Assembly: GCA_964006375.1 (NCBI GenBank)
Contig: OZ023266.1
Location: 14,148,565 to 14,212,564, forward strand
Origin: Tillus elongatus
Lineage: Eukaryota > Arthropoda > Insecta > Coleoptera > Cleridae
Direction of reading: 5' to 3'
DNA length: 64,000 nucleotides
Of the stretch, positions 32,457 to 44,639 are shown one piece after another; positions within the stretch are counted from its first letter, which is position 1; each line of letters begins with the position of its first letter. Below the pieces are notes generated by a model. That model was not told where the DNA came from and did no database searches. It saw only the letters and a program-made list of their open reading frames with translations. The position numbers were made by a program, and so were the translations under genes.

Positions 32457-33960
32457 TTTTTAATTCAGCTCTAAGGCGATATATGGATTTGCTTTGAGAT
32501 TTTAGATTTGTGTGTTGCCTACCCTCAATTATTATCGTATAAATAGTGTCCATATTAACCAGTAATGAAAATGGCTAGTAGCTTTCGTTAAGTGACAAAG
32601 GTAGCTTAAATATCAATCGGTTAGATGGTCGGAGCAGATATGGAGATTGATTGGTTACGATTGAGATCCCATTCCTTCAATCTTCCACTAGTATTCCCAA
32701 TCTGTAGCAGACCTTTTCCTTCGACGACTAATGCAAAGATAAATATAAAACATTACGGTTTCGGAAAGGAATCACTCAGTCCCGTCCCGTCCTTCTATTT
32801 GCAGGAGAGCGTTGAGTGAACGGTTTGACGAATGACCTCCTAGAGGATGGACACTTTGCCTGTGACAATGATGGCTTACATATTAGACCGATCAAGTCCT
32901 TGGAGATTTAGGGGAGAGGAGAGGACGCACCTAGAGCGCTGCCGTACGCAAATGGAGAGATATTTCTTCCATTTCCAGGCTCGGTCTTAATGCCCTCATC
33001 AATCCATCACCGGGACATCGGCCACTCACTGTCATTTGACAACTTCAGCTCTCAGCCACACCGACATTATTCATAACTAGAAGAAACGTGATTCACGTGA
33101 AAAATTTACACTCGTTTATCAGCGATTACACGGAAAACTCTTCAGCACGTCTTAATGATGGATAACGTCGTTTCGGATGGTGGATAACCGGAATCTGAGC
33201 TTCTCAAATGTGCACGCATCAGTGTCGTACGAGACGAATGACTTGTCGCAGTTCTTGTTGCACCTTACTCATCACCGAGCGCCAAATTGGTTGCTATTAA
33301 TTTATAAAGTTTATCGGAAAGGGAAAATGGCATTTAATCGGAAGCGAAAATTTATATAAATACACTTTTAAAGGCGGTGGTTCTGCTTTAACGATTTGCT
33401 TTTGTGTGCAATTGTATATTCAAGAGTGACCTCAGATGCTAACGTCTATTAGCCTGAGACTTTAACGAATTTTCACTAATAAAGTCGCTAATGGATTTAC
33501 AAATGCTCCAAATTATAAAAAGAAAAATATTTAAATGTTAGAAGACGTTTGCTGCCAGGTACATGGAAAGGTGCCCAAGTTGGTATTTTTGTTTTACTGT
33601 TTCTATGACTAGAAATAAAGTCTCGATATATCTTGCTTTACTTCATTCGAAAAATCCTTTTTCTCCAGTTGTCTCTGCAGGACACCGAGAATTGTGACAA
33701 TACAGGCGATAGGAATATTACGCAGTTGTTTCAGTACTTTCACAGTTAACGAATAATGTGTTTTTCCTTCCCTTGGCGTCCATACGAAAAAGTGAATTCG
33801 AAGGTGTCCCAAAACAACCGACACGTTGCTCATGAGTTTCGACATCACTAGAGTATTTAAGATGAAGAAATATCTCAACAATGTGAAAGTTGCAGCTCCA
33901 GAGGACGAGTGATAAAAAGAAATGAGAATTTCTAAACACTCAGTTTTTGAGGATATTTTT
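32457..33960. other. No gene seen
   Basis: 32600-33360 is somewhat richer in G and C with short open frames (64 and 60 codons) that match nothing I recognise. Possibly exonic or UTR, not supportable. Confidence 0.35.
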
Positions 33961-33969
33961 GGAACGGAG

Positions 33970-34660
33970 TATCCCAGGTCAGGTCAGGTCAGGTCAGAAG
34001 GAGCTACAACTAGTGTGGGTTCCGAGACACTGTGGCGTAACGGGGAATGAGGTGCCGAATAATCTCGCAAGGCTTGGTTTCCGGCGGCCGTTCTGTGGCC
34101 CGGAGCCTGCGATAGGCATAAGTAGGAAGACGGTCTCTGTCGCCTTAGACAGGTGGACCGAGGAAGAAATGGAGATGCACTGGGGGTCGGTTGGAGGCTG
34201 CAGGCAGGCGAGGGACTTCGTGGAGGGGCCGGACAGAGATAAAGCTGTCTGACTACTCGGAAGCAGTCGACCTACGCTTCGCCACATCCTTGGGGCGCTG
34301 ACAGGCCACTGCGCCCTTAGAAGACACCTCACATTAATAGGCGCAGAGCGGGATCCCATTTGCCAGGAATGCGGCGAGGATGAAGAAACGTCCTACCACT
34401 ACCTGTGTGAATGCGAGGCTTTTGGGAGTCTTCGATCAGAATTGTTCGGATCGAGGACTCTGCGGAGGAATCAGGTAATTATCGTCCAATTGAAGACCGT
34501 GGCGGACTTCATCTCGAGGTCGAGGCGGTTTGGCGACGAAACCGAGGAAGAGGAGAGCATGGTTGCTGGGTTGCTGGGTTGGCAAAAAGGGCCCATTGTG
34601 GCCTACTTGTTTGGCGTTGGCCTCTCCACCACTGATACTACTACTACTATCCCAGGTCAG
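33970..34660 (+). mobile_element. R1/I-like LINE (family D) insertion with 13-bp target duplication
   Basis: TATCCCAGGTCAG is found at 33970-33982 and 34648-34660, bracketing the 5'-truncated LINE. The element ends in (ACT)n. GGTCA is repeated four times at the left join. This is a clear record of target-primed insertion. Confidence 0.85.
33997..34480 (+). pseudogene. LINE family D: RNase H end and zinc knuckle
   Basis: RNase H C-terminal motif LVWVPRHCGVTGNEVPNNLA: the usual ADELA Asp has become Asn here, so a catalytic acid is lost. Then RWTEEEMEMHW and GGCRQARDFVEGPD, a stop at about 34250, then in other frames RHILGALTGHCALRRHLTLI and the knuckle CQECGEDEETSYHYLCECE. In the intact family these follow the reverse transcriptase; RNase H removes the RNA strand. 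The copy is 5'-truncated and frameshifted. Confidence 0.8.
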
Positions 34661-34816
34661 ATCTCTTAGCACCAAATTATTAAGCACCAAAATGGGCATA
34701 TTTGCTTAAATTAAACCGACTTTCTATCCTTTTTTTCTGTAGGCATTTTTTTAGTCTTAATATTTTTTTCGCCTGTATGTATATTTTTTGTCTATTGTTT
34801 GTAGTTAATTTTAATT

Positions 34817-35330
<514 letters not shown>

Positions 35331-35699
35331 CTTTTTAAATTGTGCTAAAAGGACTAACACTGGGACACAATTTCCGCATTGAAGCCTATAAAGGCTAAGA
35401 GACACACAGCACTGCCACGTTAAGGAATGGTACATACTCCACAAAATAATGGAAAACAATAGACATTTTTGGAGAGAATTTATAGAAATGTATCGAGGCC
35501 ATTCTTGGTTATGTAACATCTAATGAGTATTTCAACAAACATAATGGACTGAGGCGATATATCTGCACTGACTCTAAGGTCTTCATAGGAATTTCCAGTA
35601 GCCAAATATCTTAAAGTGACAGTTAATCTTTCTTCCGCACCATTTGTATCTCTCATGACTGTATTTTGTTTCGTAATTGCTGGCCAACTTTTTTTAATG

Positions 35700-36975
35700 A
35701 ATCGTCAGTCATCTCTCAAGTGATGGAAAAGTATATAAACACCGAATTACTAAAATTTCATGAAAAAGACAGTCTAATCCACGACAGGCAGTATGGATTC
35801 CGTCAGCGCAGATCAACTGCCGACCTCGTTTCCTTTGTCACCCATTCTTGGAACAAGTCTATGGAACAACACGGTGAATCCCAGATTGTCGCTCTAAACA
35901 TATCCAAAGCATTCGACCAGGTCTGGCACGCAGCGCTGCTTAATAAACTTTCGGCCTATGGCCTACCACCAAAACTCTGTACCCGGACAGCAAACTTCCT
36001 CTCCAACCGGCGCATTATGTTATTGTGGATGGCCATTCCTCTAAACTATATCCTTTAGCCCCTACTTTGTTTCTTCTCTACATCAATGACCTCCTCTCTA
36101 GCCCATCCAACCCAGTTCACAGTTCAGCACCCTCCACTTAAATATACAATATTCTAAGCCTGTCTCTTTGGCCCAACTAGATGAGCATCGCAGACACATG
36201 GAGGGTTCTGTCTCCGTGGATCTCCAAAAAATATTAGACTGGGGAAGTAGAAATCTTGTACAATTCGACCTCACCAAATCTCAGTCTTGATTTCTTTCTC
36301 ATAAAAGATACACCAGCCCTAGAACCATCACAATTAACAACCAAGTTATTCAAAGTAATGAGTCCTTTTCACTTGTTGGCATTTCTGTGGATCGAAATCT
36401 CAATTGGCACCAATATGTCACATCAATTGCACAAGCGGCTGCTAAGAAATTAGGTTTCCTCTTCCGGGCTCGCAAATACTTTTCACCAGCTAATTTCTAT
36501 ACCTTATATACTTCACAAATAAGGCCAAACCTCGAATACTGCTCCCACATCTGGGGTGCCGCTCCCGCTTGTACACTCGCTATCGTGGACTCCATTCAGA
36601 AGAGAGATATACCTCTCATTGGTGACACTACCCTTACCCAAAGGCTACCATCCCTTGCCCACCGACGTGCCGTTGGTGACGTCTCTCTTTTATAGATATC
36701 TGCATGGGAGTGCTCATAGGAGTTTTCTTTCTCCACCTGCTGCCCCCAACAGATCTACCAGGGGAACAGAGCGAATGCACCCTTTTACTATCCAGGCCAC
36801 CAGACATAGGACGTCTTGTTATGCCCACTCTTTTGTCCCGAGGACTTACAAGTTGTGGAATTCCTTGCCGGCGCATGTTTTTCCTTCTCCTCCGAACCTC
36901 CAAACCTTCAAGTCCAGAAAGCCACTGCACGATAGTATTTAGGCTGTAAGCCCTCGTAGTGTGTTGTTGAAATAA
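35700..36975 (+). pseudogene. LINE family A copy A3
   Basis: 5'-truncated. RT blocks QYGFRQRRSTADLVSFVTHS, ALNISKAFDQVWHAALLNKL, then a deletion removes GVPQGSA and the YADD box (36055-36130). Thumb blocks follow: NLNWHQYVTSIAQAAAKKLG, FSPANFYTLYTSQIRPNLEY and CSHIWGAA. The C-terminus (RTYKLWNSLPAHVFPSPPNL) and the family tail GTGTGTTGTTGAAATAAAA complete it. Frames shift several times. Loss of the catalytic box makes it dead. Confidence 0.85.
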
Positions 36976-37189
36976 AAAAAAGTAGTTCGTTAAGTAGATC
37001 GATCATATGTGAATAAATAAATCTTTGCAGTAACAATTTTTTACACCACAGTTTTTTATTCTTTGTCAATTCATCATTGGTATCATCCTTAAACAACGGG
37101 ACCACTACTGCAGCTATTGCCCCTTTTAAAACTGTTAGTTCCATCGTGAACAATATACTAAATTAGTTGTACTACCCATAGGCGGCGGA

Positions 37190-37345
37190 GCCAAGTTCAT
37201 ACACTTTTTATTATTAGTATCTTTAGCAATATATACACTTTCGAAAGCGTTCCGCTCTTCGAAGGGGGCGTAAAGTGAAATTGCTCCCTGGCGTTGGTGA
37301 TTGGCCATGGTCACGGAAATATACCGTGACAGACACAAACACACA
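37190..37345 (+). repeat. SINE S2 fragment
   Basis: CTCTTCGAAGGGGGCGTAAA joined to CTCCCTGGCGTTGGTGATTG and GCCATGGTCACGGAAATA, ending in a CA-rich tail. It corresponds to the S2 copy at 51.5-51.9 kb with its middle deleted. Confidence 0.65.
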
Positions 37346-37349
37346 CATC

Positions 37350-38050
37350 CACATAGATCCCGACCTCCAGCCTACGTTTGGATAATAAAATTTATCTTCA
37401 ACGGTACTGTCATAAAGTAATTGTCTGTATTAAAGCCACTATCAGATCACAAAATCGAACGCAGCCCTATTGTTCATCCGCTTTTTGATGAACAAACAAA
37501 ATCACAGACTTGGCTCTACGGATTAAACAAATAAATGACGCAAATACAAATTGAACTCCAATGAACCGTGGCCACACTAATTTCTTTGATATGTAATTAT
37601 GAGTATTGGAACGGACAGAACCATTGAACAAAATATCAGTTCTCTATCAGGTGCATGTGCATTTGTTAAATACATCTAAAACAGTTGCATATACATAATA
37701 TTATTTGGTATGTCATTTTAGAGATTTAAACGATACAATTTTATGCATCACCGATCAAAACCGCCTAGGCTAATTGTTAATTGCACTACAACCCATCAAT
37801 ATCAAAATTAACTTCAAAACACGGCATATTGTGAATTATCAACTGATGGATGCACCTTCTGTTGTATAAGCTATGGTGTAATTACTGATTTTAAATAGGA
37901 TTATTCAATGAGTTTAATTGTGAAGTTTACATTTTTAAGAATAGATAAGTGGTAGAGCAGGTTAGGTATGCACCGTCAACTATCGAAATACTTAAATCAA
38001 ATTTATAAATTAACTTTCAGTTAAAAATAATAATATTTTATTTATTTGAT
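37350..38050. other. No feature seen
   Basis: AT-rich, no open frame or repeat recognised. Confidence 0.5.
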
Positions 38051-38072
38051 TTAATACCAGAGCAAGGGCTCA

Positions 38073-39500
38073 AATTTATAACTATAATCTTCAATGCGAT
38101 ATTACGGTTAGGCTATTGGCCCAAGCAACTCAAACTTGCTCAAATATTGATGTTTTTGAAACCAGAAAAGCCTCACACAGAAGTAAAGTCATATCGACCT
38201 ATAAGTCTGTTGCCCATATTATCACAAGTACTTGAGAGGCTCATCCTTAATCGCTTACTAAGAGAACTGGACGAAGATAACTGGATTATTGAACACCAGT
38301 TTGGATTTAGAAAACAGCACTCAACAGTTCAACGATGCCATAGACTCGTGAATATAATACAAAAAACCCTCGAATAAAAAAAAAACTGTTCTTCAGTTTT
38401 TCTAGATGTAAGTCAAGCTTTTGACAGAGTATGGCATAAAAGACTTCTGTACAAAATCAAGAAATCCTTCCCTTATCACTATTACCTCATCTTTAAATCG
38501 TATCTATCAGAATGATACTTTCAAATTAAACAAGGCGAAGAAGTTTCATCTATCAGACCAATCCAATCAGTGGTACCTCAAGGTAGCGTGCTCGGTCCGA
38601 TTCTACATCTACTATACACCTCCGATATATTGACTACCCAAGAAACTGACATGTCCACATTCGCAGATGACACCGCCATACAGTCTGTAAATGAAGACCC
38701 TGAAGCAGCCAGCTAATATATACAAAATCACCTTTCATTGCTACAAAGATGGTTAGACAAACGGAAGATAAAGATCAATGAAGCAAAGTCATCGCATGTC
38801 ACATTTACTCTGAACCGCCAGACTTGTCCACCTGTCCACATCAACAACACAGAAATTCCTCAAGCCGATCATGCTAGATATCTGGGACTACATCTAGACA
38901 AACGACTCACATGGAGTACCCACATTAAAAAGAATCGTAAAGAGATGGATTTGAGAATGAAGAAACTGTACTGGCTAATAGGTAGAAAATCTCCAATTGC
39001 CATGGAAAACAAACTCCTGGTTTACAAGGCTATAATCAAGGCAATCTGGACCTATGGCCTAGAATTATGGGGATCCTCCAAAGTATCCAACACTAACCTA
39101 GTTCAACGCTTTCAGTCCTAAGCCCTCCGCATTATACCAGATGCTCTTTGGTATGTAAGCAACCACACCCTTCACAGAGATCTAAATATACCTTTCGTAT
39201 CAGAAGAAATTACTAGAAGAGCAAACAAACACCTTCAAAAATTGGAAGCACATCCAAATGATGCCGTTAGACCATTGTTTGAAAACCAAACAAGACGACT
39301 GAATAGAAAGTGGCCATCAGATCTATGGAGGCAGGTATGAAATAAAATCACAATTGCCGGATTGCACCAATGGGTGTAATTCCTTCATGTCAAGTTCTCG
39401 TCAGCAGTTTTACTTATAGAACTCAATCTAAATACATATTAGTTAATGTATATAATATATTAGGTGGTTCTGATTGTAAATATTAGTGTACAATAAAAAA
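38073..39500 (+). pseudogene. Jockey-clade LINE, 5'-truncated
   Basis: Reads AILRLGYWPKQLKLAQI and KSYRPISLLPILSQVLERLI, then HQFGFRKQHSTVQRCHR, LDVSQAFDRVWHKRLLYKI, VPQGSVLGPILHLLYTSDI and the catalytic FADD. The thumb follows (YLGLHLDKRLTWSTHIKK), then the Jockey hallmark KLYWLIGRKSPIAMENKLLV and IWTYGLELWG. A C-terminal WYVSNHTLHRDLNIP precedes a poly(A) run near 39495. Five or more stops or shifts break it (38378, 38515, 38715, 39121). No RNase H, as expected for Jockey. Endonuclease and ORF1 are lost. Confidence 0.88.
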
Positions 39501-39504
39501 AAAG

Positions 39505-40215
39505 TTAATATAAATTCTAAATAATATAAGTTAAATAAATTTGAACATATAAAGGCATTTTCCGTTTAACTTAATCCTCGTATTGTAGTATCTGAAAAAC
39601 AAAACATTGAAAAACAAAACATACATAAAATCACACCTTTCTATCAATCTATTATTTCTTTTATCTCTTTCCTTAATAGTTTTTAAAAAAAAATTATTAT
39701 CCAATAAAGCATGAGTACTACAAATAAAGGGATCGGTTTCTGCTCTTGAACTGCAGTAGGTACATTTAGGAAATAACAAGTTTTATATTGCTTTAATTAT
39801 TAGATACTGGCCGAGTTGAAATAATTCACTTTCCTTCAAGATCTACATAGCTCCAGGTAGAAGCGACGCTAAGGTTGTCTTGTTCTCTACCGTTTTAAAA
39901 CCGAAATCATGGCGAAACTTGTGCAAAACAGCACCGGAACGTGATCCTTTGTTCTATTTGTGTCAAAAGTTCTTTTACAGAAATGAATTATTAGTAACGT
40001 AAACGAGCAATAAATCTCGATTCCTGTCAGTCATTGTGATGTGGCGTGAAGCTCAGTTCTCCCATAGACTTACCAAGCCGTAGAAAGTTCTCTCAGTAAA
40101 TATACGTGTGCACGATATCTGATAAGATTCTCACGTAGTATGTTAGTAAATTAATACAGACGTAGATACTGCTTCTCTGCTTGCACAAGTGTTGGTTTTC
40201 TTCTCTGTGGTAAGT
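39505..40215. other. No feature seen
   Basis: No open frame or repeat recognised. Confidence 0.45.
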
Positions 40216-40224
40216 GAAGATTGT

Positions 40225-40420
40225 AACCTGTGATGAGCACTGGTAAGTACAATTTGGAGAACCCAATTTATCACAATACAGTTATTTAGACCAGATTATC
40301 TTTATTCATTTCACTGATGAAGCTAACTTTGTTACCAAAATGATCGTCAGGTCTAAAAACTGTCTTGTAATTAATTGGATTCTCCAAATTGCACTTGTTC
40401 CTTCCTGTAACCGGTTTTAA
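40225..40420 (+). repeat. Diverged foldback of the 385-537 type
   Basis: TAAGTACAATTTGGAGAACC is mirrored by GGATTCTCCAAATTGCACTT around a CACTGATGAAGCTAACTTTG stem-loop and a GATCGTCAGGTC block. The flanking GTGATGAGCACTGG also matches the words after the foldback at 0.5 kb. The architecture is the same but the arms have decayed. Confidence 0.7.
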
Positions 40421-40717
40421 ACACTTCTGAAGTCAGAGGCATAATCTCTACATCTGTATTTAGTATGGTTGAATGGTTTCAAGTAAAGCTAACAACAATA
40501 ATTAATTTTTGCAAATGTGGCTAGACATGCACTTATGTAAATAAATAAATAACTGAAGTAACTTACGGCATCACGAAATTACCTTACCACAAGTAAATAT
40601 ATTTATATATTATCTATTTGAGAGTCCTTTAGTGAAAATTTTGGTGTAATCGTTAAATTATTTAAATAGGAGTTGCAGCCTGAAAAAAAAAACATTGTGG
40701 GACCAAATATACATACA

Positions 40718-41186
40718 ATGAGAAGGGTTAAGGGCAAAGCCGCAAGGAGACAACCGCATACACGTGTTTCAAGCTTACATCATCAGTACGGTATAGCCAG
40801 GTGAAGATGGGAACACTCTGGATGAAGATGCAAAAATACATGGAGTCACAACAGGCAACCAGTGCACATTTGCAGCAACATTTGGAAGACCCTCAATCCT
40901 AGGGCAACAACCAAAAGAGCCACGGAGGCCAAGAAATCACCTGCGTGAGCATCCGGAACCTAGGAAATTATATTAACTATAACAGGATTTATAACACGGC
41001 ATTTCTGTACTATACAAGGAGAAGGGTTAAGGGCAAAGCCGCAAGGAGATAACCGCATACACGTGTTTCAAGCTTATTAGCCATCATCAGTACGGTATAG
41101 CCAGGTGAAGATCGGAACACTCTGGATGAAGATGCAAAAATACACGGAGTCACAACAGGCAACCAGTGCACATTTGCAGCAAAAAA
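40718..41186 (+). repeat. Direct-repeat pair, about 165 bp each
   Basis: GAGAAGGGTTAAGGGCAAAG ... CAGTGCACATTTGCAGCAA occurs at 40718-40879 and 41017-41186. The second copy has an extra TTAGC. Each contains, on the minus strand, CTGATGATG ... GAAACACGTG. Paired short direct repeats with this motif resemble the pseudo-LTRs of Penelope-like elements. No coding sequence lies between. Confidence 0.65.
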
Positions 41187-41518
41187 CACATCATACAAAG
41201 CATTAAACTGCGATAAAACATACAGATATCAAGGCCCCAATCTTTCAAAGCAACCATATTTAAATTCATAAAACAACAAAGTGCTTGTAGGACCATATTT
41301 CGGCAATAGAGACCATTATACGCAACTCAGTACCGAACAGATCATCCACTGATTACGCGTTAAATTTAGAAAATTGAATAAGCTAGCGTTCACCAGCTGG
41401 TGTTGTCTTTATAGTGTATTTAGTGTAAGAGATCTATATAAGTAAATTTATAAAAAAAATAGTAAAGCAATATACTGGCCAGTCTCTTTGTGGGGGGTTG
41501 ACTTTGTTAAATAAAATA

Positions 41519-42840
41519 AACAAAAGCACCGAATTACTAAAATATCTTGAAAAACACAGTCCAATCCACGACAGACAATATGGATTTCGTCAGCGCAGAT
41601 CAACTGCCGATATCCTTTCCTTTGTCACGCATTTTTGGAACAAGTCTATGGAACTACACGGTGAATCCCAGATTGTCGCTCTAGACATATCCAAAGCATT
41701 CGACCAGGTCTGGCACGCAGCGCTGTTTAAAAAACTTCCGGCCTATGGTCTACCATCAAAACTCTGTACCTGGACAGCAAATTTTCTTTCCAACCGGAGC
41801 ATTTCTGTTGTCGTGTATGGCCATTCCTCTAAACTGTATCCAATTATTGCAGGAATTCCTCAAGGTTCAGCTTTAGCCCCTACTTTGTTTCTTCTTAACA
41901 TCAATGACCTCCTCTATAGCACATCCAACCCAGTTCATAGTTACGCGGACGACAGCATCCTTCACTCAAATATACAATATTATAAGCCTGTCTCTTTAGC
42001 CCAATTAGATGAGGATCGCAGACATGGAGAGTTCTGTCTCCGTGGATCTCCAAAAAATATTAGACTGGGGAAGTAGAAATCTTGTACAATTCAACCCCAG
42101 CAAATCTGATTCTTGCTTTCTCTCATAAGATATACATCAGCCCTAGATCCATCACAATGAACAACCAAGCTATTCACAGTAATGAGTGCTTTTCACTTGT
42201 TGGCATTTCTGTGGATCGAAATCTCAATTGGCACCAACATGTCACATCAATTGCAGAAGCGGCTGCTAAGAAATTAGGTTTCCTCTTCCGGGCTCGCAAA
42301 TACTTTTCACCAGCTAATCTCTATACCTTATATAATTCACAAATAATTCCAAACCCCGAATACTACTCCCACATCTGGGGTGCCCTTGCCGCTTCTACAC
42401 TCGCTATCCTGGACTCCATTCAAAAGAGAACTATACGTCTCATCGGTGGCCCTACCCTCACCCAAAGGCTGTCATCCCTTGCCCATCGACGTGCCGCTGG
42501 TGACCTCTCTCTCTTTTTATAGATATCTGCACGGGCACTGCTCAGAGGAGCTTTTTTCCATAGTTCCTCCACCTGCTGCCCCCAACAGATCTACAAGGGG
42601 AACAGAGCGAATGCACCCTTTTACAGTCCAGGTCACCAGACATAGAACATCTTGTTATGCCCGCTCCTTTGTCCCGAGGACTTCCAAGTTGTGGAATTCC
42701 TTGCCGGCACATTTCCTTCTCCTCCGAACCTCCAAACCTTGAAGTCCAGAATTAACAAGTTGCCTATGTCCTCCTTGTCGACACCCACGGTACGATAGTA
42801 TTTATGGTGTAAGCCCTCTTGGTGTGTTGTTGAAGTATTT
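41519..42840 (+). pseudogene. LINE family A copy A4 (best-preserved RT)
   Basis: The open RT segment covers HDRQYGFRQRRSTADILSF, IVALDISKAFDQVWHAALFK, AGIPQGSALAPTLFLLNIND and the catalytic YADD (41943-41954). A short deletion near 42030 shifts the frame. Thumb blocks (VDRNLNWHQHVTSIAEAAAK) and the C-terminus (FVPRTSKLWNSLPAH) follow in two other frames. The 3' tail GTGTGTTGTTGAAGTATTTT is at 42820-42840. Without the frameshifts it would still lack the 5' half. Confidence 0.87.
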
Positions 42841-42849
42841 TTAAAAAAG

Positions 42850-43320
42850 CCACCTGAAAAATCTCTCATAGTTTTTTTGTGTCAATGGTAGCCGTGTAAT
42901 CTTCACAAAAGACACAATGCATCAATGAATATAATATAACTTAGGTCCATAGAACGGAGCGTGCTGTAACAAATGATTTCAAGAATTACCTACCTCACTT
43001 TACAATTCCGTTCAGGTACGTATAAAAAAATGCAACAAGGCTGGCACAAAAGAAGAATTACCAATGCTATAAATCTTTAATTTCATACATTGTGTTTTAT
43101 GACTGGCTTTTCAATCACGTTCACTCCGGAAAGTTAATAATGTTAAGTCATAACTGTGCCAGAGAATTGAATTTCATGAGTACATTAAACGTCTTTCAAT
43201 TAATGTTCCTTGGGCTATTATTGCAACCAAAACTGATGGAGAATACTTACACGAGACCAAAACAAACAAAGAAATTACCGATTTAAGTAGCAGTAACATT
43301 TGAGAATAGCTATTCAGATA
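42850..43320. other. No feature seen
   Basis: No open frame or repeat recognised. Confidence 0.45.
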
Positions 43321-43324
43321 AAAA

Positions 43325-43915
43325 TAGTACTGCAAATTGAATCATAGCATCCACATGGCTGTGATAATTTATTCTCTACAGAAAGACATTTTCATGGAAT
43401 GAATTTAGGGCCCATGACTTGACCACAAACAAAATATTTGTATTTATGTACCCATAAACTTTTGAAACGTTATATTACTCGAGTTTTAACAAAAAAATAT
43501 CAATTCTCACTAAATCACCCCCCATTCATCCCCTACCCACTCGAACGCTTTTAACCAAAAATAATCGGAACCGCTAGTTTGTGGGGTGCTGACTGTATAC
43601 CAAATTTGAAGATGATGTCTCAATTCGTTCGAAAGTTATTGCGCCTACTAACAGACAGACATGCAGGCCGACAAACCGATCGAACGACCGACCGACAGAT
43701 AAAAAAATTCGTTCCAACATCAAGTTTTCTGTATGTTTTAAGACTTTTCTGTCACCGACATTCCACCCCCATAAATTCAACCCGTAATTTAGTTTCAGTA
43801 CAGAATACCAGATGTTTTATGAAATTGAAAGTGTTCTAATAAACAAGCTCTAAAACGCTATATTACTCGAGTTTTAACGAAAAAATGCAAATTTTCACCA
43901 AATCAACAACGGGAC
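43325..43915 (+). repeat. Interspersed repeat G, copy 5 (longest)
   Basis: Has every block in order: CAAATTGAATCATAGCATCC, GGGCCCATGACTTGACCAC, AAACGTTATATTACTCGAG, CAAATTTGAAGATGATGTCT, TTATTGCGCC, and the GACCGACCGACAGA run, then a second TTACTCGAGTTTTAACGAAA start. Confidence 0.8.
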
Positions 43916-44149
43916 AACAATACGGGATTAGCAAATAAGAGATAATTTCTTGTGCATTTTTATTCAAATAGTTATGAAAAAAGTTTGTTGAAAAAATTGT
44001 TTTCGCTCAAATATGCTTACAAAATAAATTTATTTTCACTAATACAGAGTAGCCCACTTCTGTTATACAGTAAGTAACATAACTATTTCATATAGGATAC
44101 CAATATATTATTGCATCTTTAGCGAACATTTGTTCACTTATAAGAAGAT

Positions 44150-44270
44150 CACGACTGTAAATTTTTTTTTCATCTTCTGATGACGCTAACTTTGTTAGTG
44201 AAACGATAGTCAGGGCTTTAAAAGTTGTGTTGATGTATCAGTGCCGATCACAGCTTCCAATATTTACTTA
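44150..44270 (+). repeat. Single-armed copy of the foldback family
   Basis: CTGATGACGCTAACTTTGTT, AGTGAAACGATAGTCAGGGC and TATCAGTGCCGATCACAGCT match the loop and right arm of the element at 442-560. No left arm is present. Confidence 0.65.
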
Positions 44271-44639
44271 GTGCGTAAACCGGGGCACCGAGAACACATA
44301 GTGGTGCTCAGTTTTATATATTATATGCTTATACAGGATATTTCAAAAAACATGTGCTCGTGGTTGGATTCCTTACATAAAAATAAGATTTTTTATCAAA
44401 TCAACATAGGTCCGATTTTGTTTTGTTTGGTCACTACATACCCTGAGGTAAAGTTTTTTAAAATTTTATTCCAGATTTCACAAAAAGGCTGTAGCAATCA
44501 GAATCAGATTTGGAGGGTGAAAGTGATTACACCAATACATATTTAACTGATAAAAAAGTGTGGTCAGATTTGCCAAAGCCGTGCGTATGTGCTACCACTG
44601 CAATAATTTTCCAAAAGAAAAAAAAACTATGCCCCACTG

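Noticed and set aside
32625..33359. Host exons in the GC-richer region
   Set aside because: Open frames of about 60 codons only, no convincing splice pairs and no recognisable protein.
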